64,000 bases of DNA from Gleimia hominis (GCF_032085515.1 NZ_JASXSX010000001.1:620001-684000); one strand, 5' to 3'; positions 35,898 through 46,200 are shown, counted from the stretch's first letter. Notes: generated by a model from the letters alone, not told the origin. Numbers and translations are program-made.

Positions 35898-37346
35898 GTG
35901 ACTATATCGTTATATGACACGAAAACCCGTCGTCTGCAGGAGCTGCATCCGATCCATGAAGGTGAGCTGAGCATTTACCTGTGTGGTGCCACGGTCCAGG
36001 GGAGTCCTCATATTGGCCACTTGCGTTCCGCTGTAGCGTTTGACACGTTGATCCGGTGGGCTCGTCGTTGCGGGATGACGGTCACGTACGTGCGTAATAT
36101 AACGGATATTGATGACAAGATACTGGCGAAATCCGCTGAAGCTGGGGTGCCCTGGTGGGCGTGGGCGTCTAAGTTCGAACGGGAGTTCACCCGCGCTTAC
36201 GATGCTTTGGGTCTGCTCCCTCCTACTTTTGAACCGCGAGCCACTGCCCACATTCCGCAGCAGATAGAACTTGCCCAGCGCCTCATTGATAGGGGGCATG
36301 CGTACGAAGATGGGCGTGGGAACGTGTATTTTGATGTGCGTTCCCTGGATGATTACGGTTCGCTCACCCATCAGCGTCTTGAGGACCTGCGTTCCACTGA
36401 GGACGAATCACAGCTCGATGCCGGTGTGGAAGCGGGGAAGCGGGACCCACGGGATTTTGCTTTGTGGAAGGCCCGCAAAGAGACGGAGCCTGCGACCGCG
36501 TCTTGGGAATCACCGTGGGGGTGGGGTCGGCCCGGTTGGCATTTGGAGTGCTCCGCCATGTCACAGCGGTACCTTGGGGATGAGTTCGATATTCACGGTG
36601 GTGGAATCGATTTGCGGTTCCCCCACCATGAGAATGAGCAAGCCCAGTCGCATGGAGCCGGGTACCCGTTCGCTCGCCTGTGGGTTCATAACGCGTGGGT
36701 GACTATGAAGGGGGAGAAGATGAGTAAATCCCTCGGTAATTCCCTTGTTGTTGCAGATATTTTGCGTGAGGTTCCCGCACCTGTTCTACGTTTCGCACTC
36801 GGTACAGTGCATCACCGTTCAACTGTGGAGTATTCGCAGGACACGCTGGATGCTGCCGCGCAGGCGTGGGATCGGCTGGTCGGGTTCGCAACGCGGGCCA
36901 CGGAGCTCGTTGGTGTGGTGACGGGCGCCCAAGTGGAGCAGCACCTTGTCCCTCAGGAATTCGCGGACGCGCTGAACGACGATCTGAATGTGGCCGGTGG
37001 GATGGCTGTCGTGTGGGACCGGTTGAAAACGGGAAACCAGGCTCTGGCGCAAACTGGTGAGGCGGCTGTGGAAACGGTGCGCGAAGCCCTCTTGGATGTG
37101 CGAGTCATGATGAGTGTGCTTGGGCTTGATCCCCTGTCTGAGCAGTGGTCGGCAGCGGAAGTTAGTGACGTGGATTCGCGTGGCGAAGCTGCGTTAGACA
37201 CCTTGGTGACCCAGTTGATTGAAGAACGAGCTAGGGCGCGATCCGAGAAAGATTGGGCAAGCGCCGATGCGATTCGTGATCAGTTAACACATGCGGGAAT
37301 CGTGGTTGAAGACGGGGCTCAAGGTGCACGCTGGCACCTAGCCTAG
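35898..37346 (+). CDS. cysS: Cysteinyl-tRNA synthetase
   Basis: 482 residues. ISLYDTKTRRLQELHP begins the Rossmann domain. Cys29 in YLCGATVQ, the Cys of WHLECSAMS and HHENEQAQS are zinc ligands. PHIGHLRS is the HIGH motif and KMSKSLGNS the KMSKS motif. It charges tRNA-Cys. The GTG at 35898 behind AGGGGG is the likely start; a start at 35820 inside the permease gene would add 26 unconserved residues. cysS normally follows ispF and precedes rlmB in Actinobacteria, and here the ABC exporter has come between. A relaxed HIGH/KMSKS-containing relative, MshC, is excluded by the standard N-terminus and length. Confidence 0.95.
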   Translation: MTISLYDTKTRRLQELHPIHEGELSIYLCGATVQGSPHIGHLRSAVAFDTLIRWARRCGMTVTYVRNITDIDDKILAKSAEAGVPWWAWASKFEREFTRAYDALGLLPPTFEPRATAHIPQQIELAQRLIDRGHAYEDGRGNVYFDVRSLDDYGSLTHQRLEDLRSTEDESQLDAGVEAGKRDPRDFALWKARKETEPATASWESPWGWGRPGWHLECSAMSQRYLGDEFDIHGGGIDLRFPHHENEQAQSHGAGYPFARLWVHNAWVTMKGEKMSKSLGNSLVVADILREVPAPVLRFALGTVHHRSTVEYSQDTLDAAAQAWDRLVGFATRATELVGVVTGAQVEQHLVPQEFADALNDDLNVAGGMAVVWDRLKTGNQALAQTGEAAVETVREALLDVRVMMSVLGLDPLSEQWSAAEVSDVDSRGEAALDTLVTQLIEERARARSEKDWASADAIRDQLTHAGIVVEDGAQGARWHLA

Positions 37347-37400
37347 GTCTGTGACTAGTTCCTGGCTAGTACCCGGATTCTAATGCGTGTCCGGTTCCTG

Positions 37401-37766
37401 CTACATGTCTGGCACCTGGTTCGCGTCCGTATCCAATTTTTGTGTTTCGTGAGGTACTGGGTTTTCGATTACGTGAAAAGCTGGTTCCTCATACGGGTGG
37501 GCTCCGCGCAATGCTGCGAGTACTCGTGTGCGTATTTTTCGGTCAAAGGTTAGTTCAACCCGGTTTTCTTCTACGCGTTCTAACTGGTTTAAGCACCCTA
37601 CTGTTGGGTGCGCGCCCCGTAGTGGTCGGAACTGGCCGGTACCGGCAGTGATGAACGCGCATTCACTGTAGTCACCCACGCTTCCTGCTCCAACATCGAA
37701 CAGGGCACGCAGAACCTCATGCGTGTTTTCTTTGGGAACGTAAAAAACTAAAACATCCAAAAACAC
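37401..37766 (-). CDS. NIF3 C-terminal-like (PII/CutA-fold) single-domain protein
   Basis: 121 residues matching the domain inserted in NIF3/YqfO proteins: LDVLVFYVPKENTHEVLRAL, GAGSVGDYSECAF, GTGQFRPLRGAHPTVG and LAALRGAHPYEEPAFHV. Stand-alone copies are known. The fold resembles CutA and PII trimers; the molecular function is unknown. It starts with GTG directly downstream of a relaxed GTACCC motif. It sits between cysS and a small membrane protein gene on the opposite strand, with no obvious partner. Confidence 0.88.
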   Translation of the reverse strand: MFLDVLVFYVPKENTHEVLRALFDVGAGSVGDYSECAFITAGTGQFRPLRGAHPTVGCLNQLERVEENRVELTFDRKIRTRVLAALRGAHPYEEPAFHVIENPVPHETQKLDTDANQVPDM

Positions 37767-37857
37767 CCTAAGTACCCCCGTTAAATTTGGCTAGCTTGTC
37801 TGAATTGTAGGAAATGTTGGCTAGAGAAAACGGTGTTTTACGAGTGGGGAACGCGTT

Positions 37858-37968
37858 TTGGAACCGAAAGACGCGTTTATAAAAGTCGTTGGTAAAGAAC
37901 TAGGTGAGTTCTTAAAGAAGGTGCTAGCGGTTGAGGATGTATATAAGAGCTGTTTCAAAGAGAATTGA
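37858..37968 (+). CDS. Possible 36-residue small protein
   Basis: A TTG-started frame with GGGGAA before it encodes LEPKDAFIKVVGKELGEF, then LKKVLAVEDVYKSCFKEN, an amphipathic Lys/Glu-rich helix with a plausible amino-acid composition. It ends 19 bases before the small membrane protein gene and could be co-transcribed. No family recognised. The call rests only on composition and spacing. Confidence 0.25.
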   Translation: MEPKDAFIKVVGKELGEFLKKVLAVEDVYKSCFKEN

Positions 37969-37987
37969 TTACGAGGAATGGTGAACC

Positions 37988-38209
37988 ATGGGGAAGAAAA
38001 TAGGTATCGTTATTGCTTGCGGTGCGTTCGGCGGTTTGATTTATGCCATTGAAGCTGGTCTCGGAATTGATCTCCATCCCGCGACATCACATGGTCTTCT
38101 GGATGACCATTTCTCGTTAACGGGATTCGCCATCTGGGTGGGGGTTGGTTTAGCGGTTGGAATTGTGGGGATCATAATCAAGGAGTTCAAAAACCGTAAG
38201 GATCACTAA
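37988..38209 (+). CDS. Small membrane protein, unknown function
   Basis: 73 residues: KKIGIVIACGAFGGLIYAIE near the N-terminus, then a middle loop of charged and histidine residues, a second helix (GFAIWVGVGLAVGIVGIIIK) and a basic tail (EFKNRKDH). The ATG follows GAGGAATGG. Two transmembrane segments, cytoplasmic C-terminus by the positive-inside rule. No family is recognised. A hairpin built from GGTACC motifs follows. Confidence 0.6.
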   Translation: MGKKIGIVIACGAFGGLIYAIEAGLGIDLHPATSHGLLDDHFSLTGFAIWVGVGLAVGIVGIIIKEFKNRKDH

Positions 38210-38220
38210 CTAAATTATAG

Positions 38221-38271
38221 GTACCCCCGTGGAAGATACACTGCTTGATCAGTGAATATCCACGGGGGTAC
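38221..38271. terminator. Hairpin between converging genes, built from inverted GTACCCCC motifs
   Basis: GTACCCCCGTGGA (38221) pairs perfectly with TCCACGGGGGTAC (38259), with an inner CACTG/CAGTG helix. It lies between the small membrane protein gene and fumC, which converge. No T run on either side. It looks like a bidirectional transcription barrier assembled from two opposed copies of the dispersed motif. Confidence 0.65.
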
Positions 38272-38287
38272 GTGAATGCTTAACGCG

Positions 38288-39691
38288 TTAGTCCGCTGCT
38301 GACGGGTGGGTCATGTCCGCCGGCACAACCCACTTGTCGAACTCCTCATCGGTCAAGAACCCTAGCTCTAACGCCGATTCCCGTAGAGAAATTCCTTTCT
38401 TATGCGCATTCTTCGCGATCTGCGACGCCTTATCGTAACCAATATGGCGGTTAAGTGCAGTCACCTGCATCAGGTTGATCTCCAAGTTATGGTCAATCTT
38501 CTGTCGGTTAGGTTCAATCCCAACCGCACAGTGGTCGTTAAACGACACGCACGTGTCCGCAAGTAGTTCAATGGACTCAAGCACTGCCCACGCCATCACC
38601 GGTTTAAACACGTTCAACTGGAAGTTACCTTGTGACCCTGCGAACCCAACGGTCGCGTCGTTACCGAACACTTTCGCCGCCACCATCGTCATCGCTTCAC
38701 ACTGAGTGGGGTTCACTTTGCCCGGCATAATGGAAGAACCCGGTTCGTTTTCTGGGATATTCAGTTCACCAAAACCATTCCGCGGCCCCGACGCATACCA
38801 GCGCACATCGTTCGCGATCTTCATCAGAGCGTCCGCCAGAACACGCAGCGCGCCAGACAAGTGCACGAGTGCGTCATGGGCCGATAGGGAAGCAAACAAG
38901 TTATCAGCCTGTCTAAATTCAATCCCCGTTTCCGCAGAAATCTTCTTCGCACACAATGCGCCAAAATCCGGGTGAGCGTTAAGCCCCGTACCTACCGCGG
39001 TACCACCGATCGCAAGCTCACGGACTCCTTCCTCAGCGTCTTTAACGCACTTAATCGCAAAATCAATCTGCGCTACCCAACCAGAAATAACCTGACCCAA
39101 CGTAATTGGGGTCGCGTCCTGTAAATGCGTGCGGCCAACCATCACAACATCCGCGTACTCCTCTGACTTCTTCGCTAACGTGTCCCGCAGTTTCTGCACT
39201 GAATCGTAGAAATGACGGTTAAGCTCTGACACAACCGCAATATGCATAGCAGTGGGGAACGTGTCGTTTGAAGACTGCCCGCGGTTCACGTGGTCATTCG
39301 GGTGGACGGGCGACTTAGAGCCCATCTTCCCACCAGCAAGTTCAATAGCCCGGTTAGAAATGACCTCATTCGAGTTCATATTAGATTGCGTACCAGAACC
39401 CGTTTGGAATACGACCAGTGGGAAATCCGCGTCGAGCTTACCTTCTATTACTTCATCAGCAGCCTGCGCAATCAGGTCCGCCACATCTTGAGGCAGTTCA
39501 CCCAACTGTGCGTTCGCAAGTGCCGCGCTTTTCTTAAGTACCCCCAGTGCGCGGATCATGGGGCGGTTCCACACGAAAGTGGACCGTCCGATGTCGAAGT
39601 TATGCAAACTACGTTCCGTTTGCGCACCCCAGTGGTGCTCGGCCGGAACCTCGATCTTGCCCATAGAATCGGACTCAGTGCGAGTAGTCAC
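38288..39691 (-). CDS. fumC: Class II fumarate hydratase
   Basis: 467 residues. The fumarase/aspartase signature GSSIMPGKVNPTQ carries the catalytic serine loop; FQTGSGTQSNMNSNEVISNR, HPNDHVNRGQSSNDTFPTAM and VGRTHLQDATPITLGQ are typical of FumC rather than aspartase or argininosuccinate lyase. It interconverts fumarate and malate in the TCA cycle without an iron-sulphur cluster. GTG start behind TTAGGAG. It lies within the interrupted cysS-rlmB neighbourhood. Confidence 0.96.
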   Translation of the reverse strand: MTTRTESDSMGKIEVPAEHHWGAQTERSLHNFDIGRSTFVWNRPMIRALGVLKKSAALANAQLGELPQDVADLIAQAADEVIEGKLDADFPLVVFQTGSGTQSNMNSNEVISNRAIELAGGKMGSKSPVHPNDHVNRGQSSNDTFPTAMHIAVVSELNRHFYDSVQKLRDTLAKKSEEYADVVMVGRTHLQDATPITLGQVISGWVAQIDFAIKCVKDAEEGVRELAIGGTAVGTGLNAHPDFGALCAKKISAETGIEFRQADNLFASLSAHDALVHLSGALRVLADALMKIANDVRWYASGPRNGFGELNIPENEPGSSIMPGKVNPTQCEAMTMVAAKVFGNDATVGFAGSQGNFQLNVFKPVMAWAVLESIELLADTCVSFNDHCAVGIEPNRQKIDHNLEINLMQVTALNRHIGYDKASQIAKNAHKKGISLRESALELGFLTDEEFDKWVVPADMTHPSAAD

Positions 39692-39700
39692 AATCAGCTC

Positions 39701-39973
39701 CTAAGAAATTGTGTTTAATACCATTTCCAAGGTTAGCCCAGACGCAGCAGCTAATGCGGGTAAAAAGTCTGACACCAGGTACCCCCAACCACTTTCACCC
39801 ACCTCGTTACCGACAGCACCATCGTGGCTGACACGGTACCGGCCAGTGTAAACCCCGATCGTGCGGGTGAAAGTTCCGCATGGTGAACACTCAACCGGGG
39901 GACCGGTAAAATGTAAGCCAGTGTTGATTAGCGCGGGGGTACTTACGTGGTTTTGCTCGTACACCCGTGGCAA
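39701..39973 (-). CDS. Possible small hypothetical protein upstream of fumC
   Basis: A 90-codon frame ends nine bases before the fumC start, immediately before its ribosome binding site, as in an operon. It reads GPPVECSPCGTFTRTIGVYT with a CxxC pair, then a hydrophobic tail (YLVSDFLPALAAASG). No family is recognised. Three GTACC motifs lie within it, which also fits a motif-rich spacer. The start is uncertain. Confidence 0.3.
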   Translation of the reverse strand: MPRVYEQNHVSTPALINTGLHFTGPPVECSPCGTFTRTIGVYTGRYRVSHDGAVGNEVGESGWGYLVSDFLPALAAASGLTLEMVLNTIS

Positions 39974-40008
39974 ACGGTGTGGCGGATGCGCTACGGGAAA
40001 GGGAAGTC

Positions 40009-40983
40009 ATGGCAGCAAAGGGATCGCGTAAAGGCGCTGGGGGGAAGGGCTCAAATAGGCGTGCTAAGAAAGGAACGGGAGGTCACTCCCGCCGCGGCCT
40101 GCGGGGTAAAGGGCCAACCCCAAAAGCGGAAGACCGCGTGTACCATCCCGCACACCAGCGCAAACTTCAGCGGGAACAGGAAGAAGCAAAACAGGCTCAG
40201 CGGGAAGCTTACCGCAACCGCACGTCTATTAAGATCACGCCGGGAAATGAACTTATAGTTGGGCGTAACCCGGTTTTTGAGGCCGTGGATGCAGGCATAG
40301 GGATTACCCGCGTATTCGTAGCATCCGGGATGAACGATGAGCGGGTCATGTCCGTGGTTCGAGCCGCCACCGCGCAGGGCGCCCCCATAGTAGAGGTAAC
40401 AAAACGGGACCTCGAGAACGCGTCTGGCCAGCCAGCCCACCAGGGAGTGGGAGTTGAAGCTGAGGAATACAGTTACTGCACTGCGCAGGACCTACTGGAT
40501 CGGGCGGATCGGAAGGGGGTACCTGCGTTAATTGTGGCTCTGGACCAGGTGACGGATCCGCACAACCTCGGGGCAGTGCTGCGCTCCGGTGGGGCGTTCG
40601 GAGCGACGGGGGTACTTACGACTGTGCGCCGGTCCGCAGCGGTCAATGCCACCGTGTGGAAAGTGTCAGCCGGCGCAGTTGCGCGCGTCCCCGTGGCACG
40701 TGAAACAAATCTAGTGAACGCTCTAAAAGAGCTGAAAACCGCCGGCTGCTTTGTGGTTGGGCTCGATGGGAACGCGGACTTGCCATTGGAAGAACTGGAA
40801 CTCGCCACCCAACCACTGGTGCTAGTAACGGGCGCGGAGGGACGCGGCCTATCCCGCCTGGTGCGCGAAACCTGCGACCAAATCGTATCCATTCCTATCG
40901 CGTCCGCAGTTGAATCCCTCAACGCTGCCGTAGCTACAGGCATCACACTGTACGAGGTCGCTCGCAAACGCCGCGCAGCCTAA
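40009..40983 (+). CDS. rlmB: 23S rRNA (guanosine-2'-O-)-methyltransferase RlmB (TrmH family)
   Basis: 324 residues. A basic N-terminal extension (KGSRKGAGGKGSNRRAKKGT) is typical of actinobacterial members. The substrate-binding domain starts at LIVGRNPVFEAVDAGI. The SPOUT knot methyltransferase follows, with LDQVTDPHNLGAVLRSGGAF, LVTGAEGRGLS and IPIASAVESLNAAVATGI, the AdoMet-binding motifs. It methylates G2251 of 23S rRNA. The ATG at 40009 is preferred because it begins the conserved basic region; a start at 39967 is weaker. It usually follows cysS in Actinobacteria; here fumC and others separate them. Confidence 0.94.
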   Translation: MAAKGSRKGAGGKGSNRRAKKGTGGHSRRGLRGKGPTPKAEDRVYHPAHQRKLQREQEEAKQAQREAYRNRTSIKITPGNELIVGRNPVFEAVDAGIGITRVFVASGMNDERVMSVVRAATAQGAPIVEVTKRDLENASGQPAHQGVGVEAEEYSYCTAQDLLDRADRKGVPALIVALDQVTDPHNLGAVLRSGGAFGATGVLTTVRRSAAVNATVWKVSAGAVARVPVARETNLVNALKELKTAGCFVVGLDGNADLPLEELELATQPLVLVTGAEGRGLSRLVRETCDQIVSIPIASAVESLNAAVATGITLYEVARKRRAA

Positions 40984-40989
40984 ACAGCG

Positions 40990-41095
40990 TAGGTACCCTC
41001 AACGGAAAACAGCTGCAAGTACCTCAGGGGAAAACAACCCTAAGTACCTCAGGGGAAAACAACCCTAAGTACCTCAGGGGAAAACAATCCCATGT
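40990..41095. repeat. 25-bp tandem repeat whose unit contains the GTACC motif
   Basis: AAGTACCTCAGGGGAAAACA recurs at 41017, 41042 and 41067, with a degenerate first copy (AGGTACCCTCAACGGAAAAC) at 40991 and a partial one at 41093. The period is 25. It lies after rlmB and before putP. Confidence 0.9.
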
Positions 41096-41295
41096 ACCCC
41101 CGGAGGGCAGAACGGGACCAAGAAAGGCAGAACAGGTCTTCGGGGGAAACAGGGTCCGGAGGGTAATGGAAACCCGGGTGTGGGAAATAACAAGTGCATA
41201 ACAATGTTCGACCTTAAGTATGTTGACGTCGAGATTCTGGTACGTTGAACTAACCGAGCAACGATGCCTAAGACGAAGAATTGCAAGGAGGCGCT

Positions 41296-42783
41296 GTGAA
41301 TATCAGCAACTACCAAGCCATAGCGATGATCATTTATTTCGTTGTCATGATCATGCTGGGCTTGTTTGCATACAACCGGACAAATGATCTTGACGATTAC
41401 ATGCTGGGCGGACGTACCTTAAACCCGTTCGTAGCGGCGCTCTCGGCCGGGGCGTCAGATATGTCCGGCTGGCTACTAATGGGACTACCGGGCGCGATCT
41501 ACTTAAACGGATTCATTGACGCCTGGATGGCAGTGGGCCTAACGGTGGGAACCTGGTTGAACTGGAAGTTCGTGGCCCCACGGCTGCGTGCCTACACGGA
41601 AGTATCTTCTAACTCGATCACAGTGCCCTCCTTCCTGCACTCGCGTCTGCGCGATAAGTCGAATATTATCCGCGTGGTCTCGGGCGTAATCATCATGGTT
41701 TTCTTCACGTTCTACGTGTCTAGCGGCATGGTTGCTGGGGGAACATTCTTCGAAGCATCTTTCGGCATGAACTACCACGTCGGCATGATCATAGTGTCCG
41801 CCATCGTAGTTCTCTACACGCTGATCGGTGGGTTCCTCGCAGTGTCGTGGACGGACGTAGTGCAGGGCCTGATGATGGTTACCGCACTGGTTGCGATTCC
41901 CGTGGTTGCACTCTGGCACCTCGGTGGTTTCTCTGAAATGTTCAGCGCTGTGCAACAACTCGACCCCACGATGCTGCGTTTCACTGGCGATGGCAGCCGC
42001 GCCGCCGTCATCACCATTATTGGGGGTATCGCCTGGGGGCTGGGGTACTTCGGGCAGCCGCACATTATTGTGAGGTTCATGGCGCTGCGCAGTGCTCGCG
42101 AAGCTAAAAGCGCCCGCCGCGTGGGCATAACCTGGTTGTTACTGGCGTTCTTAGGGGCCACGTTCACCGCCCTTTGTGGTGCTGCGATCTACCAGCACGA
42201 CACCGGTAAACTTCCGAACGCAGAAGGTATTTTCATCACCATGGGGCAACTACTGTTCCACCCCCTGATCGCTGGTTTCATGCTCGCAGCCATTCTTGCC
42301 GCAATCATGTCGACGATTTCTGCGCAGCTGCTGGTGACGTCCTCCGCCATCGTTGAGGACCTGTACAAGGCGTTTACCAAACGCAAACTCTCGAGTAACG
42401 ACGGGGTACTACTCGGCCGAATCGCGGTTGCTGGGGTTTCCATCTTGGCGGCATTGCTCGCATGGCCCCGGTCAGACACGATTTTGGGGCTGGTTGCGTT
42501 CGCGTGGGCCGGTTTCGGATCCTCATTCGGTCCCACTGTTCTCTTGTCCCTGTACTGGAGGCGGTTCACCGCTAAAGGCGCCATTGCCGGTATGGTCACC
42601 GGCGCCATCATCGTAGGCGTGTGGGGTAATATTTCCGGCGGCATCTTCGATGTTTATGAGATCGTCCCCGGCTTCCTCGGTAACCTACTGGTAGCTTGGG
42701 CAGTTTCGAAGGCCACTTACAAACCGAACGAGCAGATCGACAAGGAGTTTGACGAGCACCTCGAAGCTCTCGACGCCAGCTAA
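41296..42783 (+). CDS. putP: Sodium/proline symporter
   Basis: 495 residues with about 13 helices of the SSS family. The N-terminus QAIAMIIYFVVMIMLGLFAY, the LDDYMLGGRTLNPFVAALSA segment with the SAGASDMSGW sodium-site motif, and GGFLAVSWTDVVQGLMM are typical of PutP. It imports proline with sodium. GTG at 41296 follows a perfect AAGGAGG. A TTGACG hexamer at 41222 may be its -35 element. It is followed by putA, forming a proline-use locus, although a terminator and 438 bases separate them. Confidence 0.94.
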   Translation: MNISNYQAIAMIIYFVVMIMLGLFAYNRTNDLDDYMLGGRTLNPFVAALSAGASDMSGWLLMGLPGAIYLNGFIDAWMAVGLTVGTWLNWKFVAPRLRAYTEVSSNSITVPSFLHSRLRDKSNIIRVVSGVIIMVFFTFYVSSGMVAGGTFFEASFGMNYHVGMIIVSAIVVLYTLIGGFLAVSWTDVVQGLMMVTALVAIPVVALWHLGGFSEMFSAVQQLDPTMLRFTGDGSRAAVITIIGGIAWGLGYFGQPHIIVRFMALRSAREAKSARRVGITWLLLAFLGATFTALCGAAIYQHDTGKLPNAEGIFITMGQLLFHPLIAGFMLAAILAAIMSTISAQLLVTSSAIVEDLYKAFTKRKLSSNDGVLLGRIAVAGVSILAALLAWPRSDTILGLVAFAWAGFGSSFGPTVLLSLYWRRFTAKGAIAGMVTGAIIVGVWGNISGGIFDVYEIVPGFLGNLLVAWAVSKATYKPNEQIDKEFDEHLEALDAS

Positions 42784-43221
42784 CCATTCTGTGCGTAGCG
42801 CACACTACGTAAGCACACACTAAGTTGTTGGCGAAGCGCTTTGCTTTCGCGGCTACTGTGCAGCTACAGTTTTTCGTTCGCGTCCCTCAGGAATTATTTC
42901 TTGAGGGACTGGCCGCGAACGGGGCCGTAAACACGCACGTCTATGCGGCGGGGGTATCTGCTGTTCCCAGGGCTGAGGCTTACCGGTTCTCGAGGCAGGG
43001 GCCGGCTGGCTCCCGCGGGGTCTGACCGGTTCCCGGGCTGGTACCTGCTGGTTGGCTTCAAAAATGAATCAGTTATTGTGCCTTAGGTTTGTTGAGTAAA
43101 GCTGGGACTTAGGGCACTAAAAACGCGTGTAGGCAGTACACTGAAAGATATCTGAGCGACCGGGAAAGCAACGAATCGGCAATCCTAGTGCAACACACAT
43201 AAGAAATTAAGAAGGGGAGTT
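42784..43221. terminator. putP-putA spacer with a probable intrinsic terminator
   Basis: ACTGT (42855) and ACAGT (42866) form a short stem around GCAGCT, followed by TTTT, a modest terminator for putP. A second small inverted repeat, GTGTA...TACAC, lies near 43129 in the likely putA promoter. No gene is seen in the spacer. Confidence 0.45.
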
Positions 43222-46200
43222 ATGACTGAAGTAGGCGAAATGCGGCAAATAGCGGATCGCGCCCTCACCAGAGCCCAGCGTTGGGCAGAAGAATCCACCA
43301 AGTACCCGGTCGATAAAGCAGCGAAGCTTCTGGCAGATGTGCTTGAAGATCCAGAGGGCCTGGATTACACAGTGCAGTTCGTCGACGGTGTTGTGCGCCC
43401 AGAAGACCAGGAGGTCGCGGCGCAACACATGGCGGAAATCGGGGCGAAAAACCCTGATTTCCTCCCGTGGTACCTAAGTGCACCCGCTCTAGTGGGCGGA
43501 TTGGCTGGCAAGCTCGTGCCCGAAGCCGTTGTTCCAGCGGCGCGCAGAGTGTTCGCGCACCTGGTTGGTGACCTCGTTGTAGACGTCAGTGAAGGCAAAC
43601 TTGGGCCAGCCATTAAACGCCTCAAGCAAGAGGGATCACGCCTCAACATGAACCTGCTTGGCGAAGCGGTACTGGGCGACAAAGAAGCGCAGAAACGCCT
43701 GCGGGATACGCGTGAACTCCTTGAGCGTGACGACGTGGACTACGTGTCCCTCAAAGTGTCCGCAGTTACCGGCCCACATAACCCGTGGGGCTACGACCAG
43801 GTGGTGGAACACGCAACTAAGCAGCTCCTCCCGCTGTACCAGTACGCAGCTAAGGCGCCAGGCCGCAAATTCATTAACCTGGACATGGAAGAATACCGCG
43901 ACCTGCACCTCACGATTGACGTGTTTAAGAAAATTCTAGGGCGTGAGGAACTTCTGGGACTCGAAGCGGGAATCGTGCTGCAAGCGTATATTCCCGACAC
44001 GCTAAATGCGATGAAAGACCTGCAGAAGTGGGCAGCGGACCGGCGGGCACGCGGAGGGGCGCCCATTAAAGTCCGGGTGGTGAAAGGCGCGAACCTGGCG
44101 ATGGAACGCGTGGATGCGAAGATGATGAACTGGCCGCTCACCACGTGGGAATCCAAACAGGCAACGGACGCGAACTACCTGCGGATCCTCAACTGGGCGA
44201 TGACGCCTGAACGCACTCGCAACGTGCATCTTGGGGTGGCGGGGCACAACCTGTTCACGATCGCGGCCGCGTGGGAACTGGCGAATGCCCGTGGGGTCAC
44301 AAATAACGTGGAAGTCGAAATGCTGTCTGGGATGGCGACCCAGCAGGCCTCCGCGGTACGGGAGGACGTGGGCAACCTACTGCTGTACGTGCCGGTGGTG
44401 CGGCCCGAAGAGTACGACGTCGCAATTTCCTACCTGGTGCGCAGGTTGGAAGAGAACTCCGCGGACGACAACTTCATGGCGTCCATCTTCGACATCGGCA
44501 CCTCCGCCGCAGCTTTCGAAAAAGAGAAGCAACGCTTCTTAGCTGCGGTGGAACAGATGGAACGCGAAGGCACGTCCCGGGTTGGGGCGAACCGGCACCA
44601 GAACCGGCTGATGGAAAACGCGGAACAAGTCTCAAAACCCGTGAAAACCCCATCGGGAGACTGGACGTTCGAAAACACGCCAGATTCAGACCCATCGCTA
44701 CCTGCGAACCTGCAGTGGGCACGCGAGATAGCTTCGAAAGTACCCTCTTCCAAACTGGGGGAGGACACAATCGAAAAAGCACTCGTTAAGACCCCTAAAG
44801 AACTCGATGACAAACTCGCCCGCGCCTACCAAGCGTCGAAAGCTTGGGCGGCCCGGCCGGCACGGGAACGCGCTGACATTTTGCACCGCGCGGGCGTCGA
44901 ACTTGGTTTGCGCCGCGGTGAACTGATTGAGGTCGCGGGTTCAGAACTTGGTAAATCACTGCAGCAAGTTGACGTGGAAGTGTCGGAAGCAATCGACTTC
45001 GCTCACTACTACGCCCAGCAGTCTCTGGAGTTAGAGAAACTACAGGGCGCGCGGTTCAGCCCCGTGCCGATAACAGTGGTCACCCCACCGTGGAACTTCC
45101 CGCTCGCGATTCCGTTTGGAGGCACCGCCGCCGCGCTTGCCGCAGGTTCAACCGTGGTGCTGAAACCCGCGCGGATCGCCAAACGCTGTGGCGCGCTGCT
45201 CGCGGAGTGCCTGTGGAAAGCCGGAGTGCCCAAGGACGTGCTGACACTTGTGGACCTGTCGGAGCGCGACCTTGGCAAACAACTCGTCACAGACGAACGC
45301 GTTGGCCGGGTGGTGCTAACGGGTGGTTCCGAAACCGCGCAGAAGTTCCGCAGCTGGGATCCGACCATGAGGATCATGGCGGAAACATCGGGTAAGAATG
45401 CGATCATCATAACCCCATCCGCAGACCTGGACCTGGCCGTGAAAGACGTGGTGGCATCCGCGTTCGGACACGCAGGGCAGAAGTGTTCCGCGTGCTCGTA
45501 CGTGATCTTAGTGGGATCCACAGGGTTCTCTAAACGAGTGCACGACCAGCTGATAGATGCGGTTGAATCACTGCACATCGGGTGGGGCAACGATCTTTCT
45601 GCCGAAATGGGGCCGCTGTCGGATGAGCCTGGCGAGAAACTGATGCGCGGGCTAACTCAGCTGGAACCCGGGCAGCGGTGGGAACTGCAACCCCGCCGGC
45701 TTGATAACACGAACCGCTTGTGGAGCCCCGGGCTGCGTTCCGGAGTTGAAGTGGGATCCGAATACCACATGGTTGAGTACTTCGGCCCGGTGTTGGGAGT
45801 TATGCGGGTCGACACGCTTGAGGAAGCAATCGACGCTCAGAACATGACTGACTACGGGTTGACCGCCGGGTTGCATTCGCTGGATGCAGACGAAATCAAC
45901 TACTGGTTAGATAACGTCCAAGCTGGGAACGTGTACGTGAACCGCGGTATCACGGGCGCGATCGTGCGTCGGCAACCATTCGGTGGGTGGAAACGCAGCG
46001 TGGTTGGTGAAGGCACGAAAGCGGGTGGGCCGAACTACCTGTTCGGTTTCGGATCTTTCGAAGCCGTGCCCGTCGCAACCGCGAAAGAACGCGAACACTC
46101 ACCGTTCCCACCAGCGGTTAAACACGATGCGCACGTGCGTAAACCAGCGTTGCGCTCCCTGTTGAACGCGGCGGAACCAATCTTGTCGGACCGTGACTAC

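Noticed and set aside
40984..41100. CRISPR array
   Set aside because: Units of about 25 bp are contiguous without unique spacers and there are no cas genes; it is a minisatellite. The same holds for the other repeat blocks.
42825..43025. 66-codon frame between putP and putA
   Set aside because: Covers the putP terminator hairpin and has no supporting start signal.
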